Positions 8,642 through 17,321 of a stretch of DNA of 64,000 nt are shown piece after piece (the first letter of the stretch is position 1; each line of letters opens with the position of its first letter). A model generated the notes under the pieces. It ran no database searches. It was not told the DNA's origin and saw only the letters and a list, made by a program, of their open reading frames with translations. The stretch lies in NCBI RefSeq assembly GCF_047250365.1, contig NZ_JBLBVL010000011.1, positions 49,009-113,008 of the forward strand, written 5' to 3'. This DNA is from Thaumasiovibrio sp047250365 (GTDB lineage: Bacteria > Pseudomonadota > Gammaproteobacteria > Enterobacterales > Vibrionaceae). The position numbers and the translations under genes are program-made.

Positions 8642-9232
8642 ATGTCTAAACTGGTTCTTGCCACTGGCAATCAAGGTAAAGTTCGCGAAATGGCCGATTT
8701 ATTGGCTGACTTTGGCTTTGATGTCGTTGCTCAAAGTGAGTTTAATGTCTCTGACGTAGCAGAAACTGGCACGACGTTTGTTGAAAATGCCATCATCAAA
8801 GCACGTCACGCAGCACAAGCGACCGGATTACCTGCCATTGCCGATGATTCCGGCCTTGAGGTTGATGCCTTAGAGGGTGCGCCCGGTGTCTACTCTGCAC
8901 GCTACGCTGGTGACACCGCGTCTGATCGCGATAACTTGCTCAAGCTTCTCGAACAAATGGACGGTATAACCGACCGCCAAGCCCGCTTTCATTGCGTATT
9001 GGTGTTAATGCGCCATGCCAATGACCCAACCCCACTGATCTGTCATGGCAGTTGGGAAGGTGACATTGCCATGCAACCAAGCGGCGAACAAGGCTTTGGT
9101 TATGACCCAGTCTTCTATGTTCGAGATGCTAACTGCACAGCTGCAGAGCTAACTTCAGCAGAGAAAAAGCTACGTTCACACCGTGGACAAGCACTGCAAA
9201 AGTTATTTCAGGCACTTAAGGACACAAAATGA
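8642..9232 (+). CDS. rdgB: RdgB, dITP/XTP pyrophosphatase (HAM1 family)
   Basis: House-cleaning enzyme that hydrolyses dITP, ITP and XTP to the monophosphate and pyrophosphate, keeping deaminated purines out of DNA and RNA. At 196 residues it matches E. coli RdgB. The N-terminal LATGNQGKVREM triphosphate-binding motif, FVENAIIKARHA, ADDSGLEVDAL with the catalytic Asp, GVYSARYAG and the C-terminal GFGYDPVF and SHRGQAL motifs are all present. The stop overlaps the hemW start by 4 bp (ATGA), so the two are coupled. Confidence 0.97.
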   Translation: MSKLVLATGNQGKVREMADLLADFGFDVVAQSEFNVSDVAETGTTFVENAIIKARHAAQATGLPAIADDSGLEVDALEGAPGVYSARYAGDTASDRDNLLKLLEQMDGITDRQARFHCVLVLMRHANDPTPLICHGSWEGDIAMQPSGEQGFGYDPVFYVRDANCTAAELTSAEKKLRSHRGQALQKLFQALKDTK

Positions 9233-10380
9233 TCACCCCACCACCATTGAGTCTGTATGTGCACATCCCTTGGTGCGTGCAAAAATGCCCCTATTGCGAC
9301 TTTAATTCGCACGCCCTCAAGAGTAAAGTTCCAGAGGCTGACTACATTGATGCACTACTCGATGATCTTGCCCAAGACCTTCGTCGTTTGGGGCCGTTTG
9401 AACGCCCACTGCACTCAATTTTTATCGGTGGTGGTACGCCAAGTTTGATCTCCCCTGAAGAGATTACGCGTTTGCTGCAAGGCATCGCTAGCGTCCTTCC
9501 ATTTAGCCCTGAGATTGAAATAACCATGGAAGCCAACCCAGGCACTGTTGAAGCTGGGCGCTTTGACGCGTACAGACAGGCTGGCATCAACCGAATTTCG
9601 ATTGGAGTACAATCGTTTGATAACGAGAAACTCACCCGCTTAGGCCGAGTTCATGATGCCAATGAAGCGATTTCAGCAGCGCAGACAGCGGCACAAGCTG
9701 GGCTAAACAGCTTTAACTTAGACTTAATGCACGGCTTGCCGACCCAGTCATCCCAACAAGCGATTGCCGATCTACAGCAAGCCATTGCCCTAAATCCACC
9801 CCACTTGTCATGGTATCAGCTCACGTTAGAGCCCAATACGCTATTTGGCTCGCAGCCGCCAACGCTGCCAGATGATGATGAACTCTGGGCTATTTTCGAG
9901 CAAGGCCATCAGCTACTTGAGCAAGCGGGTTATGTTCGCTATGAAATATCCGGCTACAGCAAGCCGGGTTATCAGTGCCGTCATAACCTAAACTACTGGC
10001 GTTTTGGTGACTACCTTGGCATTGGTTGCGGTGCTCACGGTAAATTCACCTTTGCTGATGGGCGTATCGAACGCAGCGTAAAAGTGAAGCATCCAAGAGG
10101 CTATCTCGACACAAATAAAGCTTATCTGGTCGAGCAGTGGGAAGTTGAAGCGCAGGATCGCCCGTTTGAGTTCTTCATGAACCGCTTTCGTCTTATCGAG
10201 CCATGTCCGAAAAGCGAATTTAGTGCCACCACTGGGTTAGCACTGACGCACATCCATCAACCGATTGAGCAAGCAAAACAGCAAGGTTTATTGACTGAAG
10301 ATGATCACTCTTGGCATCTTACTGAAAAAGGACTGCTGTTTTTCAACGATCTTATCGCTCTGTTCGTCGATGGCGAATAA
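9229..10380 (+). CDS. hemW: HemW, heme chaperone-like radical SAM protein
   Basis: Member of the HemN-like radical SAM family; HemW binds heme and is proposed to deliver it to respiratory proteins, and is often mislabelled coproporphyrinogen III oxidase. The cluster motif CVQKCPYC places cysteines at residues 16, 20 and 23, followed by DFNSHA. True HemN has an additional Cys (CxxxCxxCxC) that is replaced here by Phe, which supports HemW. Other motifs are FIGGGTPSL, EANPGTVE and the NLDLMHGLP strand. The 383-residue length fits. It overlaps rdgB by 4 bp and ends the forward run. Confidence 0.93.
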   Translation: MITPPPLSLYVHIPWCVQKCPYCDFNSHALKSKVPEADYIDALLDDLAQDLRRLGPFERPLHSIFIGGGTPSLISPEEITRLLQGIASVLPFSPEIEITMEANPGTVEAGRFDAYRQAGINRISIGVQSFDNEKLTRLGRVHDANEAISAAQTAAQAGLNSFNLDLMHGLPTQSSQQAIADLQQAIALNPPHLSWYQLTLEPNTLFGSQPPTLPDDDELWAIFEQGHQLLEQAGYVRYEISGYSKPGYQCRHNLNYWRFGDYLGIGCGAHGKFTFADGRIERSVKVKHPRGYLDTNKAYLVEQWEVEAQDRPFEFFMNRFRLIEPCPKSEFSATTGLALTHIHQPIEQAKQQGLLTEDDHSWHLTEKGLLFFNDLIALFVDGE

Positions 10381-10385
10381 ACAAA

Positions 10386-10418
10386 AACGCCTTCAAAGCG
10401 AGCAGCGATGAAGGCGTT
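10386..10418. terminator. Hairpin between hemW and yggN
   Basis: A 10-bp inverted repeat (AACGCCTTCA and its complement) with a 13-nt loop sits in the 69-bp gap between convergent hemW and yggN. On the minus strand it is followed by TTTTTGT, giving a reasonable terminator for yggN; on the plus strand there is no T-run. Confidence 0.55.
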
Positions 10419-10449
10419 GCATTGTCATACGGGCAGGATTATAACGCGG

Positions 10450-11208
10450 TTACGGCTCGCTCACGGATTGAGACAGAGTGACCGTCTGCCACTCTTTCAG
10501 CGCCGGAATCAACGCTTGAATTTGCTGCTCATGGGTCTGCCAGCGGGCTAAACGCTGGCAAAAATCTTGATTCAACGCGGCCATTTGAGGCTGTTGCAGC
10601 TCGATGATACCTTGTAGCTCCTCCTGCAACAGACCCATACGTTCGCTGATCTTGGCCATTTTATCTTCACCAGACTCAGTAGGCAGTCGGGCTAAGTCAC
10701 CCATCCCTGTCACACCCAGTTGTACAAGGAGTGTTTTGAATTGTTGTTCTATCTTCTCAGATAACAGCAAGACACGTTGATGGCGAAATTGTGGGTCGCT
10801 ACCGGGGGCACCAAAAATCCCCTGCAACTGACTATTGAGTTGCTGTTGAAATTGCGTCAACTGCTGCCTTGATGCACTTTGTTCCCCAAGCTGCGCCGCT
10901 AACGCCTGATCGACCTTCCCTACCACTCGGTCAAGCTCACTGCGCAACGTGGTATGCATATAAGGTAAATCCTGCATTAGCTGACGGCGATACTCTGCCA
11001 AAGCTCGCGTCTGTTCACTACGCAGCGACACGTGGTGGACAGCAAACTTGAGTCCGCCTTGGTCGGAAACAGTAAAGGTTTCACCACCCTGCACCAAAAG
11101 AAGATTGCCGTCACGTGTGGCAATATCATTATGCAACATCGGTAGACATTGCGAACCTAACGCACTACCAGCCCATACCAGTGACAACAACATTAAGCCC
11201 AAACGCAT
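10450..11208 (-). CDS. yggN: YggN family (DUF2884) exported protein
   Basis: A 252-residue exported protein. The signal peptide is MRLGLMLLSLVWAGSALGS, with cleavage likely after ALG or ALGS. The mature part starts with CLPMLHNDIATRDGNLLL, the conserved beginning of DUF2884/YggN proteins, and continues into a long Gln-rich helical region (residues 75-235) that probably forms coiled coils. No catalytic motif can be seen and the role is unknown. The assignment rests on this N-terminal segment and on position near hemW and trmB, matching the E. coli rdgB-hemW...yggN...trmB order. It lies 29 bp downstream of glsB. Confidence 0.78.
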   Translation of the reverse strand: MRLGLMLLSLVWAGSALGSQCLPMLHNDIATRDGNLLLVQGGETFTVSDQGGLKFAVHHVSLRSEQTRALAEYRRQLMQDLPYMHTTLRSELDRVVGKVDQALAAQLGEQSASRQQLTQFQQQLNSQLQGIFGAPGSDPQFRHQRVLLLSEKIEQQFKTLLVQLGVTGMGDLARLPTESGEDKMAKISERMGLLQEELQGIIELQQPQMAALNQDFCQRLARWQTHEQQIQALIPALKEWQTVTLSQSVSEP

Positions 11209-11237
11209 ACACCAACTCCGTCAGGCCTAAAGCCTGA

Positions 11238-12158
11238 TTAAAAAATAGAACGTCCGATACGCTCAGCCAGTAGTTCTAGCACGCGCGTACCAGCCAGAGA
11301 GTTACCCGATTTATCGAGTTCTGGCGACCAAACAGCAATACTCATTTCGCCAGGAACAATGGCAATAATGCCACCACCCACACCGGATTTACCGGGCATT
11401 CCAACACGGTAAGCAAACTCGCCAGCGCCATCATATAACCCACTGGTTGCTAGCAAGGCATTGAGCTGCTTGGTTTGAGTTTGGCTTATAATGGTTTTTT
11501 CTGCGCCCAAAGGAAGTCCTTTATTTGCCAAGTAGCTAAATGTTTTCGCTAAATCGGTACAACTCATGCGCAGGGCACAATAGTGGAAGTAATTATGTAG
11601 AACAGGCATCACATCATTATTGAAATTGCCAAATGAACGCATGAGGTAGGCAATAGCAGCATTTCTGTCACTGTGCTGCATTTCAGAGGCTGCGACAACT
11701 TTGTCATAAATGATCTTATTCTCGCCACTTAATGCTCTAACCAGTTCCAGCATGCGATGACGAGGTGCTGACAGCCGTGTCGCCAATAAATCACACACTA
11801 CCAGAGCCCCAGCATTAATAAATGGGTTGCGCGGAATACCGTTTTCCATTTCAAGCTGGATCATCGAATTAAATGCGTGCCCAGATGGCTCTTTACCCAC
11901 TCGTTGCCAGATCTCGTCAGCCTCATACATCATCATAGCCAAGGTTAGGCTCAATACCTTTGAGATTGATTGAATAGAAAAAGCTTCGTCCGCATCGCCT
12001 GCAGTAATGATTTCACCATCGTTATAACAAACAGCAATACCAAGCTTATTGGTAGGTACTTGTGCCAACGCTGGAATGTAATCCGCCACTTGGCCCTGAC
12101 CTATTAATGGGCGGGCCTCATCAAGAACTTGCTCTAATAAAGCTTGAGTGGGTTTCAT
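11238..12158 (-). CDS. glsB: Glutaminase (beta-lactamase-like fold)
   Basis: Hydrolyses glutamine to glutamate and ammonia. The 306-residue protein has the serine-dependent glutaminase motifs: AFSIQSISKVLSL with Ser64-x-x-Lys67, NPFINAGALVV, and GMPGKSGVGGGI near the C-terminus. Bacteria often carry two paralogues (glsA and glsB); length and sequence are closest in my recall to the GlsB type, but the symbol is less certain than the function. The gene is transcribed toward yggN and is separated from upstream trmB by a strong minus-strand terminator, so it needs its own promoter, which must sit in the short gap overlapping that hairpin. Confidence 0.93.
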   Translation of the reverse strand: MKPTQALLEQVLDEARPLIGQGQVADYIPALAQVPTNKLGIAVCYNDGEIITAGDADEAFSIQSISKVLSLTLAMMMYEADEIWQRVGKEPSGHAFNSMIQLEMENGIPRNPFINAGALVVCDLLATRLSAPRHRMLELVRALSGENKIIYDKVVAASEMQHSDRNAAIAYLMRSFGNFNNDVMPVLHNYFHYCALRMSCTDLAKTFSYLANKGLPLGAEKTIISQTQTKQLNALLATSGLYDGAGEFAYRVGMPGKSGVGGGIIAIVPGEMSIAVWSPELDKSGNSLAGTRVLELLAERIGRSIF

Positions 12159-12177
12159 TGTTTAACTCCTGAGGAAG

Positions 12178-12203
12178 AAAAAGCCAGCGCAATGGCTGGC
12201 TTT
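12178..12203 (-). terminator. Intrinsic terminator after trmB
   Basis: On the minus strand AAAGCCAGC-N6-GCTGGCTTT is followed by TTCTT, a good Rho-independent terminator placed directly after trmB and before the glsB start. Confidence 0.75.
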
Positions 12204-12231
12204 AACAATCAACATATGGGTTTAAAGTAGG

Positions 12232-12963
12232 CTAAGCCGTACGTTCAAACTTAATATCCCAAACACCATGACCTAAGCGGTGGCCACGTTGTTCAAATTT
12301 AGTAAGTGGACGATCTTCAGGACGTGGCACATAATCCCCGTCAGTCGCCTGGTTTTTATAATTCGGGGCCGCATCCATCACTTCAATCATATGCTCAGCG
12401 TAGTTTTCCCAATCTGTTGCCATATGGAAAACACCGCCAATTTTTAGCTTTTTACGCACCATCTCAACAAATTCAGGTTGAACAATTCGACGCTTGTGGT
12501 GGCGAGCTTTATGCCAAGGGTCTGGGAAAAAGAGCTGGACAGTATCTAAGCTGCCATCAGGGATCATGTGTTCGAACACTTCAACGCCATCGTGGCACAT
12601 CACGCGCAGGTTAGTCAGCGCTTCATCGCCAGCAGACATTAGGCACGCACCAACACCTGGTGAATGTACTTCGATACCGATGTAGTTTTTCTCTGGGGCA
12701 TTTTTGGCCATTTCAACAAATGATGCGCCCATACCAAAGCCAATCTCTAGTACCACTGGGGCCTGACGACCGAAAACATCTTCCCAACGAAGCATGTCTG
12801 TTTGAAAGTCGACACCCATTGCTGGCCAGTGTTGCTCCATCGCAATTTCCTGACCTTTAGTCAGACGACCTTCACGACGTACAAAACTGCGCACTTTGCG
12901 GATCAGTTTGCCATCTTCAGTAAATTCGTTCAGCGTCACTTCGCCAGACGTTTTTTGGCTCAT
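12232..12963 (-). CDS. trmB: tRNA (guanine-N7)-methyltransferase
   Basis: SAM-dependent enzyme making m7G46 in tRNA variable loops. I start at MSQKTSGEV (12963), giving 243 residues, close to the E. coli length; the in-frame ATG further upstream adds 23 unconserved residues. The SAM-binding motif EIGFGMGASF, the IGIEVHSPGVG strand, the catalytic region LFFPDPWHKARHHKRR and the C-terminal TKFEQRGHRLGHGVWD are all clear. It diverges from yggL across a 260-bp gap and ends at a strong terminator. Confidence 0.95.
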   Translation of the reverse strand: MSQKTSGEVTLNEFTEDGKLIRKVRSFVRREGRLTKGQEIAMEQHWPAMGVDFQTDMLRWEDVFGRQAPVVLEIGFGMGASFVEMAKNAPEKNYIGIEVHSPGVGACLMSAGDEALTNLRVMCHDGVEVFEHMIPDGSLDTVQLFFPDPWHKARHHKRRIVQPEFVEMVRKKLKIGGVFHMATDWENYAEHMIEVMDAAPNYKNQATDGDYVPRPEDRPLTKFEQRGHRLGHGVWDIKFERTA

Positions 12964-13225
12964 GGTTTGGTACCTACAATTCGAAATCAACAAAAAAAGG
13001 AGCGGATCGCGCATTATCCAAAGATTACTCATGAGTGCAAGCCTCTAGCCTGAATTTTAATCATTAAGGTGAAATTTGTGCGCTAAGTTAGTAAAGAACA
13101 AACCTTAACATTGCCGCTAATCTTGTCTGCATCTCGATTAGAGTGCATATGAAGAGAATAAAAAAGTTGGGTGTTGCTGCGAAACTGTGTATAACCCCCC
13201 CTATCCAAACAGGAAAGAGACCCTC

Positions 13226-13564
13226 ATGAAATTAGATAAAATCGAGAATAAAAGCCGCCGTTTGCGTAAAAAACTATTCCTTGGCGAATTTGCCATCTTT
13301 GGTTTTGAAGTCAGCTGCAAGATGTCGGTAAAAGATTTCGACCAATACGATACCTTTATCGACGAGTTTATCGACTACTTGGACAGCGTTAACTTATGTT
13401 TCGGTGGTGGCGGCCTTGAAATCTTTGAAGGCTTCCTATGTTCGACAGATCGTTACGGTTCAACTACTGAAGAAGATAAAACTTTGGTCGCAAACTGGCT
13501 GCAAAACCGCGCTGAAATCAGCAGCGTTGAAGTTGGCGAAATCGTTGACGCCAATTTCGGCTAA
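13226..13564 (+). CDS. yggL: YggL family protein (DUF469)
   Basis: A 112-residue acidic protein of the YggL/DUF469 family. The start at 13226 is supported by AGGAAAGAG 9 bp upstream and by alignment; an earlier ATG at 13187 adds 13 proline-rich residues not seen in the family. Conserved features are the basic N-terminus NKSRRLRKKLFLGEF, the FGFEV strand and a FGGGGLEIFEGF loop. In E. coli YggL has been reported to associate with the ribosome; the mechanism is unsettled. In E. coli the gene sits beside trmB and mutY, as here. Confidence 0.88.
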   Translation: MKLDKIENKSRRLRKKLFLGEFAIFGFEVSCKMSVKDFDQYDTFIDEFIDYLDSVNLCFGGGGLEIFEGFLCSTDRYGSTTEEDKTLVANWLQNRAEISSVEVGEIVDANFG

Positions 13565-13583
13565 TCATCAGCCCTGTATATTA

Positions 13584-13613
13584 GTGATACCGGCAACGCT
13601 ATGTCGGTATCAC
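13584..13613 (+). terminator. Hairpin after yggL
   Basis: GTGATACCG and its perfect complement flank a 12-nt loop 20 bp after the yggL stop. A short, interrupted T-rich stretch (ATATTCCTCTTC) follows, so this is a weak terminator candidate. Confidence 0.45.
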
Positions 13614-13759
13614 ATATTCCTCTTCTCGCCACTTATCTTCGCTTACATCGCATATAGCCCTGCACTTACTGGGTATTTCCACACCAACAATCGGTATATA
13701 CTCCCACTTTAAGCGCACACCTTTAGTGCCATCAAACTTAACGACATGAGTGTACCCTG

Positions 13760-14839
13760 GTGAGTAACCGTTTCTCTGAGTCAATTCTGTGTTGGTACGA
13801 CAAGTACGGCCGTAAAACCCTACCTTGGCAGCAACAAAAAAGCCCTTACCATGTCTGGCTATCTGAAGTGATGCTACAACAGACACAAGTCAGCACGGTT
13901 ATCCCTTATTTCGAACGTTTTATCACCCGTTTCCCAACCATTGCCGACTTAGCTGGCGCCGATCTAGACGAAGTTCTTCACCTCTGGACAGGGCTTGGTT
14001 ATTACGCGCGAGCCCGTAATCTGCACAAGACCGCCCTAATAGTCACTCAAGAGTATCAAGGCGAGTTCCCAATAACGCTGGCTGAAGTTCAAGCGCTACC
14101 AGGGATCGGGCGCAGTACCGCAGGTGCCATTTTATCTCTGGCATTAAAACAACCGCATGCCATCTTAGATGGCAACGTCAAACGTGTATTAGCGCGTCAT
14201 TATGCTGTGGAGGGGTGGCCAGGAAAGAAAGCGGTTGAGAACCAATTGTGGCAACATGCTGAGCGCAATACCCCATCAGACCGAGTGGAGCATTACAACC
14301 AAGCGATGATGGATATGGGGGCGATGGTTTGTACTCGCAGCGCTCCGAAATGCATGCTTTGCCCCATAACATCAAGTTGTCAGGCTAATCAACACAACAC
14401 ACAACGCAATTTCCCAGGCAAAAAGCCCAAAAAAAGCCTGCCTATACGTCAAGGCTGGTTTCTGCTTGCCAGCGCAGAGCACTCTGTTTGGTTAGAAAAA
14501 AGGCCTAACAGTGGCTTATGGGGAGGACTGTTCTGCTTTCCACAATATGACTCTCAGCAGGCGTTAATCACCGCTGTCGAGCAACACTATCCAGACGCTG
14601 ACACTCTTACCGTAATGGATGGGTTTCGGCATACTTTTAGCCACTACCACCTTGATATAACCCCGGTTCTCGTACCATTAGCGCAGATACCACAAAACAT
14701 CATGGAAGACGGTCAAGGTCTTTGGTATAACTTACAGCACCCTGATGCAGTTGGTTTAGCGACGCCTGTAGCGCGTCTTCTTACTGAATTAGCTCATCAC
14801 TTTGACATAATCGACCCACTTATAGGAGCGCCTCGATGA
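13760..14839 (+). CDS. mutY: MutY, A/G-specific adenine DNA glycosylase
   Basis: Base-excision enzyme that removes adenine mispaired with 8-oxoguanine. The 359-residue protein starts at GTG; an upstream ATG at 13747 is in another frame. The N-terminal catalytic domain has SEVMLQQTQVSTVIPYF (catalytic Glu36), the helix-hairpin-helix LPGIGRSTAGAI and catalytic Asp137 in LDGNVKRVLAR. The 4Fe-4S ligands follow as C-x6-C-x2-C-x5-C in CTRSAPKCMLCPITSSC. A C-terminal NUDIX-like domain (from about 225), including the FRHTFSHYHL loop, recognises 8-oxoG. The stop overlaps the yggX start by 4 bp. Confidence 0.97.
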   Translation: MSNRFSESILCWYDKYGRKTLPWQQQKSPYHVWLSEVMLQQTQVSTVIPYFERFITRFPTIADLAGADLDEVLHLWTGLGYYARARNLHKTALIVTQEYQGEFPITLAEVQALPGIGRSTAGAILSLALKQPHAILDGNVKRVLARHYAVEGWPGKKAVENQLWQHAERNTPSDRVEHYNQAMMDMGAMVCTRSAPKCMLCPITSSCQANQHNTQRNFPGKKPKKSLPIRQGWFLLASAEHSVWLEKRPNSGLWGGLFCFPQYDSQQALITAVEQHYPDADTLTVMDGFRHTFSHYHLDITPVLVPLAQIPQNIMEDGQGLWYNLQHPDAVGLATPVARLLTELAHHFDIIDPLIGAPR

Positions 14840-15108
14840 GCCGTACTGTATTCTGCCAGCACCTAAAACAGGAAGCTGAAGGCCTTGATTTTCAATTGTA
14901 TCCTGGCGAGCTGGGCAAACGCATTTTTGACAATATTTCAAAGCAAGCATGGGCCGAATGGCAAACCAAGCAGACAATGCTTATCAATGAAAAGAAGCTC
15001 AACATGATGAACCCTGAGCATCGCAAACTGCTCGAAGAAGAGATGGTTAACTTTTTGTTTGAAGGCAAAGATGTCCATATCGAAGGTTACACTCCTCCAA
15101 GTAAATAA
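14836..15108 (+). CDS. yggX: YggX, Fe(II) trafficking / oxidative damage protein
   Basis: Small cytoplasmic protein (90 residues, as in E. coli) that protects iron-sulfur clusters from oxidative damage and is linked to iron trafficking. The conserved start MSRTVFCQHLKQEAEGLDF contains the key Cys7, followed by YPGELGKRIFDNIS and the MVNFLFEG C-terminal helix. It is translationally coupled to mutY, itself a 4Fe-4S enzyme, by a 4-bp overlap, a common arrangement in gamma-proteobacteria (mutY-yggX-mltC). Confidence 0.96.
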   Translation: MSRTVFCQHLKQEAEGLDFQLYPGELGKRIFDNISKQAWAEWQTKQTMLINEKKLNMMNPEHRKLLEEEMVNFLFEGKDVHIEGYTPPSK

Positions 15109-15189
15109 GTGTTAGCGTAAAAGTAGCGTCTAAAATACTTATATTTAAGCGAAAAACATGACATTATTCTGCTCTATGGAGGTAATGTC

Positions 15190-16320
15190 ATGCTTAAACT
15201 GTTGCCGCTTCTGGCCCTATTTGCCCTGAGCGGGTGTAGCCGCGAATTTATCGAATCAATCTATGACGTGGATTACTCCACAACCAATCGATTTGCCAAT
15301 AACCTCGCCCCCCTCCCCGGTCAATTTGAAAAAGATATCGGTGCCATGGAGCAATTGATCAGCTCTTTCAATGGCCAAGTTCAGCGCCACTGGGGCGATG
15401 ATGTCCTCATGGCGGGAAAGCGTGATTACGTTAAATATACTGACAATTACCAAAGTCGCGCTCACGTTGACTTTACTCGAGGCGTTGTCACTATCTCGAC
15501 AGTCGCAAAAACACAGCCTCAACAGCATTTAAGAAAAGCGATCATCACCACCTTACTCACACCAGATGATCCTGCCGGGGTTGATCTCTACTCTTCTTCA
15601 GAGATCCATCTTGAGGGGCGCCCTTTTCTTTACGAGCAAGTATTAGATCACGATGGTCAGGCGATAGCATGGGAGTGGCGCGCCAACCGTTTCGCTGATC
15701 ACTTAATCGAAAACCAATTAAAACGCGGCAAAGTGCGCTACCAAAATAGCTTCTATGTCGAGATCCCTATGGTGGCCAACCACGCTGATCGTCGTGGCTA
15801 TCAGTATGCCGACCTTGTTCGTCAAGCATCACGCAAGTACGACATTCCTGAAGACTTGATCTACGCCATTATCAAAACCGAGAGTAGCTTTAACCCTTAT
15901 GCCGTCAGTTGGGCGAATGCGTATGGGCTGATGCAAATCGTCCCCAAAACAGCGGGCGCTGATGTTTATCGCTTGATAAAAAACAAACCCGGCACTCCCG
16001 ATCCCGAAAATTTGTTCGATCCCGCTTACAACATTGATATGGGGACAGCTTACTTTTACCTGCTGAAAAATCGTTACCTGAAAGATGTTCAAGATCCGCT
16101 AAACCTGCACTACGCCATGATCTCTGCCTATAATGGCGGCGCGGGTAATGTTTTTCGTACCTTCCACAGTAATCGCCAGCAAGCGATGAGCAACATTAAT
16201 AATTTGCAGCCAAACCAGGTCTATTGGGCACTAACCAGCAAACACCCTCTATCTGAGTCGCGCCGTTATCTAGAAAAAGTGATTCAGTTTCAAAAAGAGT
16301 TCAATCAAGGAAAAGTGTAA
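15190..16320 (+). CDS. mltC: MltC, membrane-bound lytic murein transglycosylase C
   Basis: Outer-membrane lipoprotein that cleaves peptidoglycan glycan strands to 1,6-anhydromuropeptides. It begins with a lipoprotein signal (MLKLLPLLALFALSGC) with lipidated Cys16. Residues 20-190 are the MltC-specific N-terminal domain; residues 200-376 are the SLT/goose-lysozyme domain. Catalytic Glu231 lies in IIKTESSFNPYAVSWANAYG, followed by GLMQI and the AYNGGAGN motif. The 376-residue length fits the family. It starts 81 bp after yggX, so it may be part of the mutY operon or have its own promoter. The first tRNA array follows 167 bp downstream. Confidence 0.95.
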   Translation: MLKLLPLLALFALSGCSREFIESIYDVDYSTTNRFANNLAPLPGQFEKDIGAMEQLISSFNGQVQRHWGDDVLMAGKRDYVKYTDNYQSRAHVDFTRGVVTISTVAKTQPQQHLRKAIITTLLTPDDPAGVDLYSSSEIHLEGRPFLYEQVLDHDGQAIAWEWRANRFADHLIENQLKRGKVRYQNSFYVEIPMVANHADRRGYQYADLVRQASRKYDIPEDLIYAIIKTESSFNPYAVSWANAYGLMQIVPKTAGADVYRLIKNKPGTPDPENLFDPAYNIDMGTAYFYLLKNRYLKDVQDPLNLHYAMISAYNGGAGNVFRTFHSNRQQAMSNINNLQPNQVYWALTSKHPLSESRRYLEKVIQFQKEFNQGKV

Positions 16321-16447
16321 CCCAACACAAAGGCAATCCATTAAAAAACAAAAAGTTAAAACAATAAGCCGTGTTGACATGGTGTATCTTCACCTCCATC
16401 AGCGCGAACAAAAAAACAGCAAACGAACATTAAGTTAAAAAAAAGCG

Positions 16448-16476
16448 TTGACGCGGAGAGAGAAAATCTATTTAAT
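16448..16476 (+). promoter_or_regulatory. sigma-70 promoter of the first tRNA array
   Basis: TTGACG, a 17-bp spacer and TTTAAT, preceded by an A-rich stretch (16411-16445) resembling an UP element and followed by a GC-rich discriminator (GCACCTCC). The predicted start near 16483 leaves only about 5 nt before the first tRNA-Phe. Confidence 0.75.
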
Positions 16477-16487
16477 GCACCTCCGTT

Positions 16488-16563
16488 GCCTCGATAGCTC
16501 AGTCGGTAGAGCAGGGGATTGAAAATCCCCGTGTCGGTGGTTCGATTCCGCCTCGAGGCACCA
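16488..16563 (+). tRNA. tRNA-Phe (GAA), copy 1
   Basis: 76 nt including encoded CCA. The acceptor stem is GCCTCGA/TCGAGGC, the anticodon loop TTGAAAA gives GAA, and the T-loop is TTCGATT. It is identical to the three other Phe copies in the window and is the first gene of the first array. Confidence 0.97.
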
Positions 16564-16612
16564 TATTAAATGGTGTGGTTGATTAGCAACGACAACATGA
16601 AAAAAAGATAAT

Positions 16613-16688
16613 TCCCCCTTAGTTCAGTTGGTAGAACGGCGGACTGTTAATCCGTATGTCGCAAGTTCAAGTCTTGCAGGGGGAGCCA
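16613..16688 (+). tRNA. tRNA-Asn (GTT), copy 1
   Basis: 76 nt with encoded CCA and discriminator G. The acceptor stem is TCCCCCT/AGGGGGA and the anticodon loop CTGTTAA gives GTT. Confidence 0.97.
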
Positions 16689-16698
16689 AATAAAGTGT

Positions 16699-16774
<76 letters not shown>

Positions 16775-16781
16775 TTTATTT

Positions 16782-16857
16782 GCCTCGATAGCTCAGTCGG
16801 TAGAGCAGGGGATTGAAAATCCCCGTGTCGGTGGTTCGATTCCGCCTCGAGGCACCA
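16782..16857 (+). tRNA. tRNA-Phe (GAA), copy 2
   Basis: 76 nt, identical to copy 1. It is the last tRNA of the first array, only 7 bp after tRNA-Thr. Confidence 0.97.
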
Positions 16858-16864
16858 TTGATTT

Positions 16865-16892
16865 AGCCCTAATCGTAAGATTAGGGCTTTTT
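16865..16892 (+). terminator. Terminator of the first tRNA array
   Basis: AGCCCTAATC, loop GTAA, the perfect complement, then TTTT. A strong Rho-independent terminator 7 bp after the last tRNA. Confidence 0.9.
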
Positions 16893-16949
16893 CGTATCTG
16901 GAGTATAACGCTTCCTAGCGACTCGCTGTGTAACCCTTCCCTTTATCTT

Positions 16950-17047
16950 GCTTCTTGCTTCTTGCTTCTTGCTTCTTGCTTCTTGCTTCTTGCTTCTTGC
17001 TTCTTGCTTCTTGCTTCTTGCTTCTTGCTTCTTGCTTCTTGCTTCTT
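16950..17047. repeat. 14 perfect tandem copies of the 7-bp unit GCTTCTT
   Basis: The G of each unit recurs every 7 bp without a single mismatch from 16950 to 17041, giving 98 bp (AAGAAGC on the other strand). A partial unit (TCTT) precedes it. Such perfect heptamer arrays change copy number by slipped-strand synthesis. A minus-strand ORF (16943-17158) reads through as repeated KKQEARS, but because 7 is not a multiple of 3 all three frames on that strand stay open and encode the same heptapeptide, so openness is not evidence of coding. Confidence 0.97.
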
Positions 17048-17292
17048 AGGGTATTCAGCGCGATTTTTTCTCTGTTTCAAACTATTTTTCTTCACACCAC
17101 AATAAAATTTCCCGCTCAAAAGCATTAATTTAAGCGAAATCCTAAACGGCATCGCCAAATATCCCCCCTCCCTCTCCTGCTGTTCACCTATCTATTCGTC
17201 ATTTTTATTGGTGATAAACAATGCAAAATGTGCAAAAGCACAGCACATAAGCTAAAAAAGCAGCGAACGAACCAAAAAATACATTTTTATCG

Positions 17293-17321
17293 TTGACTCA
17301 AAGGCCGAAAACCTTTTTAAT
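17293..17321 (+). promoter_or_regulatory. sigma-70 promoter of the second tRNA array
   Basis: TTGACT, 17-bp spacer, TTTAAT, GC-rich discriminator GCGTCTCG. Unlike the first array, about 50 nt separate the predicted start from the first tRNA-Phe. Confidence 0.75.

Noticed and set aside
16374..16379. TTGACA as a second promoter for the first tRNA array
   Set aside because: No acceptable -10 lies 15-19 bp downstream; the TTGACG/TTTAAT pair at 16448 is far better.
16943..17158. Minus-strand ORF of 71 codons with repeated KKQEARS
   Set aside because: It is the translation of the 7-bp tandem repeat, which stays open in all three frames on that strand. The unique N-terminal part has no family resemblance.
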